From NCBI GenBank assembly GCA_937928005.1, contig CALFVD010000078.1, positions 1-49,778 of the forward strand: a stretch of DNA of 49,778 nt, given 5' to 3'. The position numbers and the translations under genes were made by a program. Every line of letters starts with the position of its first letter. Position 1 is the stretch's first letter. Below are positions 36,170-44,288 of this stretch, in pieces. The notes beneath the pieces are model-generated. The model did not search any database. It saw only the letters and a program-made list of their open reading frames with translations, and had not been told where the DNA came from. Source of the stretch: an uncultured Neomegalonema sp. (GTDB lineage: Bacteria > Pseudomonadota > Alphaproteobacteria > Rhodobacterales > Rhodobacteraceae).

Positions 36170-37173
36170 CCGCAGGCCCTCGCAACGGCCCCGTCGATGA
36201 TCCCTTCGAGCGTCGCACCCTCGGCCTTGGCCGCAAAGCCCAGCGCCATGCGGTGCCGTAGGGCGGGCTTGGCCAGTGCAACCACATCATCTAAAGATGG
36301 CGCAAGCCGCCCATTGAGCATCGCACGCGCCCGCCCAGCCAGCATCAGCGCCTGTGCCGCGCGCGGCCCCGGACCCCATGCGACAGAATCGGCAATTTCC
36401 TTCGTCGCGCTCTCATCTTCAGGGCGACAGGATCGCACCAGCGACAGGATCGCCTCTGTCACCTTGTCGCCCACAGGCGCACGGCGGATCAGGGTTTGCA
36501 AATTCATCAACTCACCCGGCGTCAGCACCGCCTGCGGCTGCCCCTCCTCGGTCCCGGTCGTCGCGAACAGGATCTGGCGTTCTTCATCCAGCGTTGGATA
36601 ATCAACCACGATCTCCAGCAAGAAACGGTCAAGCTGCGCTTCGGGTAGCGGATATGCGCCCTCTTGCTCGATGGGGTTCTGGGTCGCGAGAACGTGGAAC
36701 GGCATCGGCAAATCACGTTGTTGCCCCGCCACAGTCACCTGCTTTTCCTGCATCGCCTGTAGCAACGCGGATTGCGTGCGGGGGCTGGCGCGATTGATCT
36801 CATCAGCCATCAACAACTGACAGAAAACCGGCCCCTGAATGAATTTGAACAGCCGCGAGCCATCCGCACCCGTCTCCAACACTTCGGAACCAAGAATATC
36901 GGCGGGCATCAGGTCAGGCGTGAATTGCACACGCTTCATATCCATGCCCAGCACGGTGCCCAGTGTCTCGACCAACAACGTCTTGGCCAGACCCGGCACC
37001 CCTACCAACAGGCCATGCCCGCCCGACAGAATCGCGGCGAGCGTCAACTCGACCACCTCATCCTGTCCGACGATCTTCTTGGCAACCTCTCGCCGCACCG
37101 CACTAAGGGTCTCGGCGGCGCGCTCGACATCGGCAACGATATCGGTTGAGGCGGCTTGCGCGTCGGCGGTCAT
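36166..37173 (-). CDS. MoxR-family AAA+ ATPase
   Basis: A 335-residue chaperone-like ATPase. Walker A is GVPGLAKT (about 58-65), Walker B LLMADEIN with the next RASPRTQSALLQAMQE (sensor region), and NPIEQEGAYPLPEAQLDRF is the signature of MoxR. The C-terminal lid has PGPRAAQALMLAGRA. MoxR ATPases help mature protein complexes together with VWA-domain partners, three of which are encoded downstream (DUF58, DUF4159 and VWA-like). The ATG at 37173 is preferred to a TTG at 37182. It is divergent from the DUF1285 gene across about 180 bp, where no clear operator is visible. Confidence 0.94.
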   Translation of the reverse strand: MTADAQAASTDIVADVERAAETLSAVRREVAKKIVGQDEVVELTLAAILSGGHGLLVGVPGLAKTLLVETLGTVLGMDMKRVQFTPDLMPADILGSEVLETGADGSRLFKFIQGPVFCQLLMADEINRASPRTQSALLQAMQEKQVTVAGQQRDLPMPFHVLATQNPIEQEGAYPLPEAQLDRFLLEIVVDYPTLDEERQILFATTGTEEGQPQAVLTPGELMNLQTLIRRAPVGDKVTEAILSLVRSCRPEDESATKEIADSVAWGPGPRAAQALMLAGRARAMLNGRLAPSLDDVVALAKPALRHRMALGFAAKAEGATLEGIIDGAVARACG

Positions 37174-37357
37174 GGTATCCAAGGGCTTTGCTCCGTTGTG
37201 GTCGGTGGCGATGGGTGCGCCATGTTTAGTGGGGTCGGACAGGTTGCAGCCATGTATGTCGATACGAAAGAATGACCCGCATGAAGCGCCTGTCCAGTTG
37301 CCCCATCATATCGCGCGATGCGACGTATGCAACGCGCCCCAGAATTGAGGCCGTAGA

Positions 37358-37942
37358 ATGTCATCCGGAAAACCGAATGGTCGCACCATCCTATCCGACA
37401 GCGCCACCTCGCTAATCGATATCATTGCAACAGCATCAAAAAAAGGTCCGCCCCCCGTTCACCTCTGGAATCCAGACTTCTCCGGCGATATGGACATGCG
37501 CATCGCCCGTGATGGCACATGGTATCACGAGGGTGTCGTTATCAAACGAATGCCATTGGTACGTCTCTTCGCCTCAATCCTCAAACGTGAAGGGGATGAT
37601 TACTTTCTCGTTACCCCGGTCGAAAAGTGGCGGATCACCGTCGAGGACGCCCCTTTCACAGCCATCGATTTTGAGGTGGAGGACAGCGCGGATGGTCCAG
37701 TTCTTATTTTTGAAACCAATGTCGGCGATACCGTCTGTGCAGGGCCGGGCCACGCTATCGAGGTCACGGCAGACCTTTTAACTGGTGAGCCGTCACCTTA
37801 TATCCATGTCAGGCGTAATCTTTACGCACTGATTGACCGCAAATCCTTCTATCGACTGGCGGAACGCGCCGAACCCGGCGATGCCGCACAGATGGTCGTG
37901 CGTTCGGGCGGTGAAACCTATGCTATTGGGCCAGCAGCGTGA
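37358..37942 (+). CDS. DUF1285 domain protein
   Basis: A 194-residue cytoplasmic protein with the DUF1285 pattern: PPPVHLWNPDFSGDMDMRIARDGTWYHEG near the N-terminus, RLFASILKREGDDYFLVTPVEKW, and IHVRRNLYALIDRKSFYRL at the end. The family has a known fold but no assigned reaction. It is 33 bp upstream of the CoA-pyrophosphatase gene and divergent from the moxR operon, an arrangement common in Alphaproteobacteria. Confidence 0.88.
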   Translation: MSSGKPNGRTILSDSATSLIDIIATASKKGPPPVHLWNPDFSGDMDMRIARDGTWYHEGVVIKRMPLVRLFASILKREGDDYFLVTPVEKWRITVEDAPFTAIDFEVEDSADGPVLIFETNVGDTVCAGPGHAIEVTADLLTGEPSPYIHVRRNLYALIDRKSFYRLAERAEPGDAAQMVVRSGGETYAIGPAA

Positions 37943-37975
37943 CGGATGCCAAAAGACGCTGTATACTGAGGAACA

Positions 37976-38581
37976 ATGATTTCGCAGACCGACATTTTCC
38001 GGGCGTTACAACCCTTCGACCGCGATCGCGACGATGCGGCACCATCGCTGACGGGGCGCCCGCGTCGGCGCGCGGCGGTATTGTGCCCCCTGATTCATCG
38101 CGATTCGGGGCTATCGGTCATGCTCACCCTACGTTCAGCCCATCTAAAGGTTCATGCCGGGCAGATTTCTTTTCCGGGCGGCAAGATAGATGCCCGCGAC
38201 CCCTCCCCCCTTGCCGCTGCCCTGCGCGAGGCCGATGAGGAGATCGGGTTGCCGTCGGAATCGGTCGATATTCTTGGCGCGCTTGACCTCTACGACACCA
38301 GCACAGGCTTTGTTGTGACCCCCTTCGTCGGTGTCGTCCATCCACAATTTCAGCCCGTACCGAATGAAGGCGAGGTGGCCGAAGTTTTTGAGGTGCCGTT
38401 CGATTTCCTCATGGACTTGGGCAACCATGAACGGATTGAGCGTGTGCATGAGGGCCGCAATCGGTGCTTCTACCAGATGATCTACGGCAAATATCGCATC
38501 TGGGGGGCTACCGCAGGAATGCTGCGCAACCTTGCCCTACGCATGCAGTTTTATGATAGCCAAACACGGCAGGTAGGGTGA
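37976..38581 (+). CDS. CoA pyrophosphatase (Nudix, NudL-like)
   Basis: A 201-residue Nudix enzyme that cleaves coenzyme A or its oxidised forms to 3',5'-ADP and phosphopantetheine. It has RRAAVLCPLI, MLTLRSAHLKVHAGQISFPGG (the UPF0035 CoA-specific extension, LxxHxGQxxFPGG), and the box GKIDARDPSPLAAALREADEEIGL. Length suits NudL. AGGAA lies 4 bases before the ATG at 37976. It probably shares a transcript with the DUF1285 gene. Confidence 0.9.
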   Translation: MISQTDIFRALQPFDRDRDDAAPSLTGRPRRRAAVLCPLIHRDSGLSVMLTLRSAHLKVHAGQISFPGGKIDARDPSPLAAALREADEEIGLPSESVDILGALDLYDTSTGFVVTPFVGVVHPQFQPVPNEGEVAEVFEVPFDFLMDLGNHERIERVHEGRNRCFYQMIYGKYRIWGATAGMLRNLALRMQFYDSQTRQVG

Positions 38582-38615
38582 CTCCATAATCAATTTATCG
38601 TAAAATTATTGCTAG

Positions 38616-38634
38616 TGTGATGTTGATCATCACA
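38616..38634. promoter_or_regulatory. Palindrome upstream of the co-polymerase gene
   Basis: TGTGATG (38616-38622) and CATCACA (38628-38634) form a perfect 7-bp inverted repeat with a 5-base spacer, in AT-rich DNA about 75 bp before the co-polymerase ATG. The layout suits a dimeric regulator. The half-sites resemble CRP/FNR-type TGTGA sites, but the spacing (9 bases between TGTGA and TCACA) is not the usual 6. Confidence 0.45.
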
Positions 38635-38707
38635 TCTGGATTGGCTGCGGGCAATCTGATAGTGAGGCGTGTGCGTGACGCATGTGTAGAACCGTCAGTG
38701 GATACCA

Positions 38708-40972
38708 ATGACCAATATCAACAATCTCAATCAATCTGCCCCTGCCGATAACGACATCGATGTTGGCGTCCTGTTTTCCCAGATTCGACGTTTTAAATGG
38801 CTTCTGCTGTTTATGCTGTTGCTTGGGATGTTCCTTGGATCAGTCAATTATTTCACATCGACGCGCAAATACACCGCACACACAACCTTAATGGTCAATC
38901 TCGAAGGCGAGGCAGCGGCAGCCCAAACGGCAGAGATTGTAAAAACCCTATCAGGTTCGTCAAAAGATACGGTCGCACCAGCATATGCTTTCGCTACTTC
39001 CCCCGCTCTTCTGGAAAAAGTTTCCCTCGAAGCGCGGCTTGTAGAAGATGATGAATTTAACAGTGAACTGCGCGAACTGAGTATGCGCGACCAGATTGTT
39101 GACGCAATTCGCCCGATCATTGGTATATTTAAGGGGCTTATAGGTGCTAGAACTTCGGCACCCAACAAGACACCTGACTGGGCCAAACCTGAGATATTGC
39201 AAGAGCGTCTTGCAGTCAGAGCATTGACAGAGCGCGTTGTCGTTACCGACCTCAAGGACAATTTACAGTTACGAATTTCGGTAACGACTGAACAACCTGA
39301 AAAATCGGCAAAACTCGCTAATTTGATGGCAACCACTCTGAACGTGTCCATGCAAAACACGAAAGACGATGCCATCAACAACGCCCGCGAATGGATCAAA
39401 AAAGAAGCAAAACGAGTCGAAGGAATAATTCGCGAAATTGAAGCTGAGATCAATGATGAAATCAGCAAAGGTAATGTGATTCCGACGACGGAATCTCTAA
39501 GCACGAATGCTCAACGCCTCGTCGAGAGTGAACTGCTTTTGGAAGCAAATGCATTGAGAGTCGAGGCGTTGGTGCGTTTGGGAGAGGTCATCGCCCGTCT
39601 GCAAGCGGGCGTGGACCCTCAATCCGCATTCACGACACTCCCCGATAATTTGCGTGATGAATTGATTATCGATTACACGGCGATTTTTGCATGGGAACGC
39701 CGGGACGCGCCCCCTTCCCGCGACGAATTGCTTGCCGCCCAGCGGCAATTGGCACGCGATCAGGAGAATCAACTCTCAGCAACCAACCGGTTGATTCAGG
39801 AGGTTTCTCCCGTACGCGCTTATACGCGGAAACTCTCGACAGCTCAGAACCGCTTTCGGCAGCTACAAACACGGTACGAGTCTAATCAGAATCTTCTGAA
39901 TACTTTGCGCCTACGTCAGGCAGAACTTCAGATCGAAAGTGAAGGCAAAGTTCCGAAAATGACGATAATGGAAACTGCTAAACCACCCTTGCGCCATACC
40001 AGCCCGTCGCTGCTTCCCTTGCTTTTGATTGGGATGCTAGGTGGGCTTGTTCTAGGGGCAGGAATCATCCTCTTTAAGTTTCTACGGCGGGATGCATTCA
40101 CGTCGCTCGATGACGTCGAACAGACCTTTGGCGGCGCGCCTACGATTGCGGTGATTTCTGATTTCCGTAAAGGGCTTCGTAAGAAATTCGCATGGGGTGG
40201 GCTTTCCACCGAAATTGCTGAAGCCTATCGCCGCATCTATTCCGCCATCTTCGTTGCGAGGTCCGAGGAAGAACCTCATGCGCTCATGGTCGCATCATCC
40301 ATTCCCAGCGAAGGTAAAACGACAACGAGCATCTACATCGCCGCCGCCGCTGCTGAAGAAGGGCGCAAAACACTCCTGATAGACCTCGATTTCCGAAAAA
40401 TGAGCGTAACAAGATACCTCAATCTCAAACATAAATTTGGAGTCTACACTGTATTCAGTGGTGATAAATCCTTAACAGATACCGTCATCGCCTACACACC
40501 GGGTAAATTCGATATCCTGACTGCCGGTGGTCGCAAGAAAACAACTACGATTGCAGAAGATGGTGAGGCCATAGCCCGCAACACCATGTCTGCGGCACAA
40601 GTAGAGAAATTAATTAAGGAAGCGAAGAATCACTACGATGTGGTGATCGTAGATGTACCGCCTATTCTCGCCGTTCAAGACGCCAACATGATCGCCCGGT
40701 TCGTTGATACAACGATCTTCGTTGTCGCCACACAAAATCTACAAAAAAAAGCAGCAAAGCGCGCCATGAAGGAATGGGTTCGTTCGGGGCAGGAACTGTT
40801 TGGCATAATAGTTCGTGGCGAGAAATCCGAGCTGCACGAATATTATGGCTACAATTACTATCACTATAACTATGCCGCCAAAGAAGATGGGCGCGCCAGA
40901 CGCACCGGGTCCCGTCGTCGGAAACGCCGGTCAAATGTGGACGTAAAGAAAGCTTCGGGACAGCGGGATTAG
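38708..40972 (+). CDS. Polysaccharide co-polymerase / BY-type tyrosine kinase (Wzc-like)
   Basis: A 754-residue inner-membrane protein that controls polymer length and export. Two transmembrane segments (about 31-51 near WLLLFMLLLGMFLG, and about 437-460 near LLPLLLIGMLGGLVLG) flank a large periplasmic domain with coiled-coil sequence. The C-terminal half is a bacterial tyrosine kinase: Walker A SSIPSEGKTTT (about 530-540), Walker A' LLIDLDFRKMS, and IVDVPPIL as Walker B. The tail has a tyrosine cluster (EYYGYNYYHYNY) for autophosphorylation. It probably serves the fucose-containing polysaccharide of the 13-19 kb operon, although 19 kb apart; this is an inference. It lies 6 bp before a phosphatase gene. 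Confidence 0.92.
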   Translation: MTNINNLNQSAPADNDIDVGVLFSQIRRFKWLLLFMLLLGMFLGSVNYFTSTRKYTAHTTLMVNLEGEAAAAQTAEIVKTLSGSSKDTVAPAYAFATSPALLEKVSLEARLVEDDEFNSELRELSMRDQIVDAIRPIIGIFKGLIGARTSAPNKTPDWAKPEILQERLAVRALTERVVVTDLKDNLQLRISVTTEQPEKSAKLANLMATTLNVSMQNTKDDAINNAREWIKKEAKRVEGIIREIEAEINDEISKGNVIPTTESLSTNAQRLVESELLLEANALRVEALVRLGEVIARLQAGVDPQSAFTTLPDNLRDELIIDYTAIFAWERRDAPPSRDELLAAQRQLARDQENQLSATNRLIQEVSPVRAYTRKLSTAQNRFRQLQTRYESNQNLLNTLRLRQAELQIESEGKVPKMTIMETAKPPLRHTSPSLLPLLLIGMLGGLVLGAGIILFKFLRRDAFTSLDDVEQTFGGAPTIAVISDFRKGLRKKFAWGGLSTEIAEAYRRIYSAIFVARSEEEPHALMVASSIPSEGKTTTSIYIAAAAAEEGRKTLLIDLDFRKMSVTRYLNLKHKFGVYTVFSGDKSLTDTVIAYTPGKFDILTAGGRKKTTTIAEDGEAIARNTMSAAQVEKLIKEAKNHYDVVIVDVPPILAVQDANMIARFVDTTIFVVATQNLQKKAAKRAMKEWVRSGQELFGIIVRGEKSELHEYYGYNYYHYNYAAKEDGRARRTGSRRRKRRSNVDVKKASGQRD

Positions 40973-40978
40973 GACTGA

Positions 40979-41758
40979 ATGTTTCGCTCTTTCTTTTCCA
41001 AAGTTATTGGCCGGGAAGAGCCAGAGGAAGTGCAGCCACTTGTTGCACCACGCCCGATATTCGCCATCGGTGACCTCCACGGCATGTCCAATCTCCTCGA
41101 AACCATGGTCGAGGAGATCGCTATCCAAATAGCTCAAGAAAAGCTAGATGATGCCGTCGTGGTTTTCTTGGGCGACTACATCGACCGTGGACCCAATTCA
41201 AAAACGACACTCGATCTGTTGATTGACAGCCCTGCACGCTTCGGTGTTGAGACCGTGTTCCTACGTGGCAATCACGAGGCTTTTGCCCAGCAATTTCTCG
41301 ATAAGCCCTATGCTGAATCACACTGGCTCAAATGGGGTGGTGAGGAAACGATAGAATCCTACGGTATTGATCCGCATGATTTCGGGGCAGATACGAAAGG
41401 CCAAATCGCATTATCTAAGACACTTGCGCAGGCCATGGGCGACGTCCATCTCACCTTCCTACGCAACACCCTCGTTAACAGCCATAACGAGATGCCATTC
41501 TTCTTCTCCCATGCGGGAATAGATATCGCCCGCCCGCCCGAAGATCAGCCTGAAAAGGCGCTCGTCCACGGCTTACGCGGCTTTCGTGAGACAGGCGGTT
41601 GGCCAGATACCATCGCGGTCCACGGCCATTACATCACCGAAGAACCTGACCTTGGAAACCGCCGCATCGGTGTCGATACCGGAGCCTACAGGTCGGGCGT
41701 ACTAACCGCCTTGTTTTGTATCGATGAAACCATCGATTTCATCGAAATCGAAGAATAA
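40979..41758 (+). CDS. PPP-family metallophosphatase
   Basis: A 259-residue cytoplasmic phosphatase with the two-metal motifs of PPP enzymes: GDLHG (31-35), GDYIDRG (65-71), RGNHE (about 95-99), a later His in FFFSHAGID and another in AVHGHYI. Relatives act on phospho-serine/threonine or tyrosine, or on dinucleoside polyphosphates. The gene starts 6 bp after the tyrosine-kinase co-polymerase, so the likely substrate is that kinase's phosphotyrosine tail. The usual partner of Wzc is a low-molecular-weight tyrosine phosphatase or a PHP-type enzyme, so a PPP partner would be unusual. Confidence 0.87.
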   Translation: MFRSFFSKVIGREEPEEVQPLVAPRPIFAIGDLHGMSNLLETMVEEIAIQIAQEKLDDAVVVFLGDYIDRGPNSKTTLDLLIDSPARFGVETVFLRGNHEAFAQQFLDKPYAESHWLKWGGEETIESYGIDPHDFGADTKGQIALSKTLAQAMGDVHLTFLRNTLVNSHNEMPFFFSHAGIDIARPPEDQPEKALVHGLRGFRETGGWPDTIAVHGHYITEEPDLGNRRIGVDTGAYRSGVLTALFCIDETIDFIEIEE

Positions 41759-41761
41759 CGG

Positions 41762-42547
41762 TCAAGCGAGCCGTCGCTCTAACCAACGCACGAGCGCCGA
41801 GACGACAAGGATCAGCACCAGATATTCCAGTACCAGCACCGTGTAGATTTCTAACGGGCGATACTCGGTCACGACCAACTCGTTCGCCTTGCGCGTCAAT
41901 TCCTGCATTCCGATGACCGAGACGAGTGACGACATCTTGAGCATATAGATAAACTGATTCCCCAGCGCGGGCAGAATGCGCCGGATCGCCTGTGGCAAGA
42001 TCACGTAACGCATCGTATCCGTATAGGAGAGCGCGATGGAGTGCGACGCCTCATATTGCCCTTTGTCGATGGACTGGATGCCCGCCCGAAAGATTTCGGC
42101 CTCAAAGGCCGAATCCGATAGCGCCAAGGCAATCACCCCCGCCCAGAAAACACTCAGCGAGATCCCGGCCATCTGGGGCAACCCATAATAGACCCACAGG
42201 ATCATCACGAGGATTGGTACGGCCCGCACTAACTCAACATAGACACGGCTGATCCCCCGCAACCAAGGGCTAGACGATAGCCCCGGCAAGGCGACGAGTA
42301 ACCCGACCACGACGCTAATGGCGATTGCGGTAAGGGACAGCGCAAGCGTGTACCAATAGCCTTGCAGCAGAAATTTCAGATTAACCGCGCCCGATTTTGT
42401 GGAGGGGTCCACCACGTACCAACCCCACTCGTCTGAACAGCCGGTGAGAAGGAACAGACAGGCGAGGAATAGCAGGGCGCTACCCCTCAAGCCTCTGGAT
42501 CGCGCTGCGCTTGTCTGGGGATGCGATATTTCTTCACACACGCTCAT
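41762..42547 (-). CDS. Polar amino-acid ABC transporter permease with an extra lipobox-like N-terminus
   Basis: A 261-residue permease of the HisM/GlnP type. The binding-protein-dependent motif is present (EAEIFRAGIQSIDKGQYEAS, with RRILPALGNQFIYMLK). The N-terminus is odd: a hydrophobic segment (GSALLFLACLFLLTGC) with a lipobox-like L-T-G-C and then SDEWGWYVVDPSTKS, before the first usual transmembrane segment (YWYTLALSLTAI). This could be an anchored periplasmic extension. The ATG at 42547 is preferred; a TTG at 42559 overlaps the ATPase stop. It is the only permease, so a homodimer is likely. It ends 3 bp from the convergent phosphatase gene. Confidence 0.88.
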   Translation of the reverse strand: MSVCEEISHPQTSAARSRGLRGSALLFLACLFLLTGCSDEWGWYVVDPSTKSGAVNLKFLLQGYWYTLALSLTAIAISVVVGLLVALPGLSSSPWLRGISRVYVELVRAVPILVMILWVYYGLPQMAGISLSVFWAGVIALALSDSAFEAEIFRAGIQSIDKGQYEASHSIALSYTDTMRYVILPQAIRRILPALGNQFIYMLKMSSLVSVIGMQELTRKANELVVTEYRPLEIYTVLVLEYLVLILVVSALVRWLERRLA

Positions 42548-42555
42548 CACGCCCC

Positions 42556-43308
42556 TCAATGGCTCAGCAACCGACGCAAGAAATCCTGCGCACGGTTGCT
42601 TTCTGGCGCGGTGAAAAATGGCTCTGGCGCGGCGACCTCGACGATCTCACCATGATCCATAAAGACCATGCGATCGGCCACCCGCCGCGCGAACCCCATC
42701 TCATGGGTCACACACACCATCGTCATGCCCGTCTCGGCCAACTCCACCATCGTATCCAAAACTTCGCCGATCGTTTCGGGGTCGAGCGCCGATGTCGGTT
42801 CATCGAACAACATGATACGCGGCTCCATACACAGGGCGCGGGCGATGGCCACACGCTGTTGCTGCCCCCCCGATAGCTGACGCGGCATCTTCATCGCCTG
42901 TTCGGGAATACGGACCCGCTCCAGATACCGATGCGCCAGTGCCACCGCCTTTTCACGCGACAGCCCCCGCGACCGCATCGGCCCTAGCGTAAGGTTATCG
43001 AGCACCGATAGATGCGGAAACAGATTGAACTGCTGAAACACCATCCCGACATTCTGGCGGATGCTCTCCAACGACGCCTTGGTTCCGTCGAGCCGCAGGC
43101 CATCCACATCAATGGTGCCGGAATCATGCTTCTCCAACTGATTGATGCAGCGGATCAACGTCGATTTACCGGAGCCGGACGGGCCGCAGACAACAACACG
43201 CTCGCCCGCCATAACGTCGAGCGAAACACCCTTCAGGGCATAAAAATCGCCATAGGTCTTCACGACCTCATCCATGCGGATCACCGCCCTATTTCGCGTA
43301 TCGGGCAT
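42556..43308 (-). CDS. Polar amino-acid ABC transporter ATP-binding protein
   Basis: A 250-residue ATPase of the GlnQ/HisP class. It has Walker A GPSGSGKST, the Q-loop MVFQQFNLFPH, signature LSGGQQQRV, Walker B IMLFDEPTSALDPE and the H-loop VTHEMG. It powers import by the permease encoded downstream (ATPase gene first). A GTG at 43347 is also in frame but lies inside the palindrome at 43343-43355; an ATG at 43308 gives a normal start for the family and is preferred. Confidence 0.93.
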   Translation of the reverse strand: MPDTRNRAVIRMDEVVKTYGDFYALKGVSLDVMAGERVVVCGPSGSGKSTLIRCINQLEKHDSGTIDVDGLRLDGTKASLESIRQNVGMVFQQFNLFPHLSVLDNLTLGPMRSRGLSREKAVALAHRYLERVRIPEQAMKMPRQLSGGQQQRVAIARALCMEPRIMLFDEPTSALDPETIGEVLDTMVELAETGMTMVCVTHEMGFARRVADRMVFMDHGEIVEVAAPEPFFTAPESNRAQDFLRRLLSH

Positions 43309-43326
43309 GGGCCGAGATGCCTCCGT

Positions 43327-43358
43327 AGTGTCACGATTCGACGACACTAAGTGTCACG
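43327..43358. promoter_or_regulatory. Operator-like palindrome between divergent ABC transporter genes
   Basis: GACACT-A-AGTGTC (43343-43355) is a perfect 13-bp palindrome. Its right half AGTGTCACG (43350-43358) is repeated directly at 43327-43335, 23 bp away (two helical turns). A possible promoter for the binding-protein gene follows (TTGCAA at 43359, ATTAAT at 43383). The layout suggests one regulator controlling both divergent transcripts, with cooperative binding to a palindrome and a half-site. Confidence 0.5.
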
Positions 43359-43422
43359 TTGCAAATACACTCGAAGCGCGGCATTAATCCACCTTAATAC
43401 ATCGTTCCGACCGGAGAGACCT

Positions 43423-44199
43423 ATGAAGACCCTTAAAATTATCGCCGCCAGCCTATTCCTGTTTGCCTCCACCGCCGGAGCGCAGGCCGCTTCCGCCTTG
43501 CAGGAAATCCTCAGCGGCGGCGTGCTAAAGGTCGGCACGACCGGTGACTGGAATCCGATGACGATGAAAGATGTCGCGACAAATGGCTATACTGGCTACG
43601 ATATCGACGTGATGACCGAGCTGGCCAAAGACCTTGGCGTCGAGGTTGAATTCGTGCCCGCCGACTGGAAAACACTGGTCAGCGGCGTGACCTCGGGCAA
43701 ATATCACATGACTGGCTCTGCGTCCGTCTCACCCTCGCGCGCCAAGGCCGCTGGATATTCGACCAGCTATTTCTCACTGGCCACCGTGCCGCTGGTGCTG
43801 AAGAAAAACGCCGATAAATTCACCGATTGGGAAGACTTGAATGATGCCGACGTGACCGTTGCCGCAACCTTGGGTACGACTCAGGAAAAGCAGGTAAAAG
43901 ACTTCTTCCCCGACGCTAAATACAAGATCGTCGAATCGCCCGCGCGTGATTTTCAGGAAGTGCTGGCGGGCCGCGCCGATGCGCATATCACCTCGAATGT
44001 CGAGGCATATAAGTTGGTCGAGAAGTACACTCAGATGATGGTTGTGCCTGTATCGGCCCCCAAAGCCCGCACACCCATCGCAATGCTACTGCCGCAGGAT
44101 GACCAAATATGGATAAATTACATCAATACATGGATCGCGTTGAAGCGCGAGAGCGGCTTCTTTGACACGCTTGGCCGCAAATGGCAGTTGCAAAACTAA
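43423..44199 (+). CDS. Amino-acid ABC transporter substrate-binding protein
   Basis: A 258-residue periplasmic protein. Residues 1-23 are a Sec signal peptide (KIIAASLFLFASTAGAQA). The mature part has the family 3 solute-binding fold: LKVGTTGDWNPMTM, GYTGYDIDVMTELAKDLGVEVEFV, SGKYHMTGSASVSPSRAKAAGYS and LAGRADAHITSNVEA. The GTTGDWNP segment resembles cyclohexadienyl-dehydratase-type (PheC-like) relatives, so the ligand could be aromatic or another acid; this is uncertain. It is divergent from the ATPase and permease genes across the palindrome at 43343-43355. GGAGAG precedes the ATG. Confidence 0.9.
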   Translation: MKTLKIIAASLFLFASTAGAQAASALQEILSGGVLKVGTTGDWNPMTMKDVATNGYTGYDIDVMTELAKDLGVEVEFVPADWKTLVSGVTSGKYHMTGSASVSPSRAKAAGYSTSYFSLATVPLVLKKNADKFTDWEDLNDADVTVAATLGTTQEKQVKDFFPDAKYKIVESPARDFQEVLAGRADAHITSNVEAYKLVEKYTQMMVVPVSAPKARTPIAMLLPQDDQIWINYINTWIALKRESGFFDTLGRKWQLQN

Positions 44200-44288
44200 A
44201 TCCAGACTCGCGCTAACGAATGGTTTAAGTGTAGCAATACGGGATGCCGATAGTTAACGGCGCCCCGTATGAGGCTTCGACATCATCC

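Noticed and set aside
38616-38634. Classical CRP/FNR binding site
   Set aside because: The half-sites resemble TGTGA but the spacer between TGTGA and TCACA is 9 bases instead of 6.
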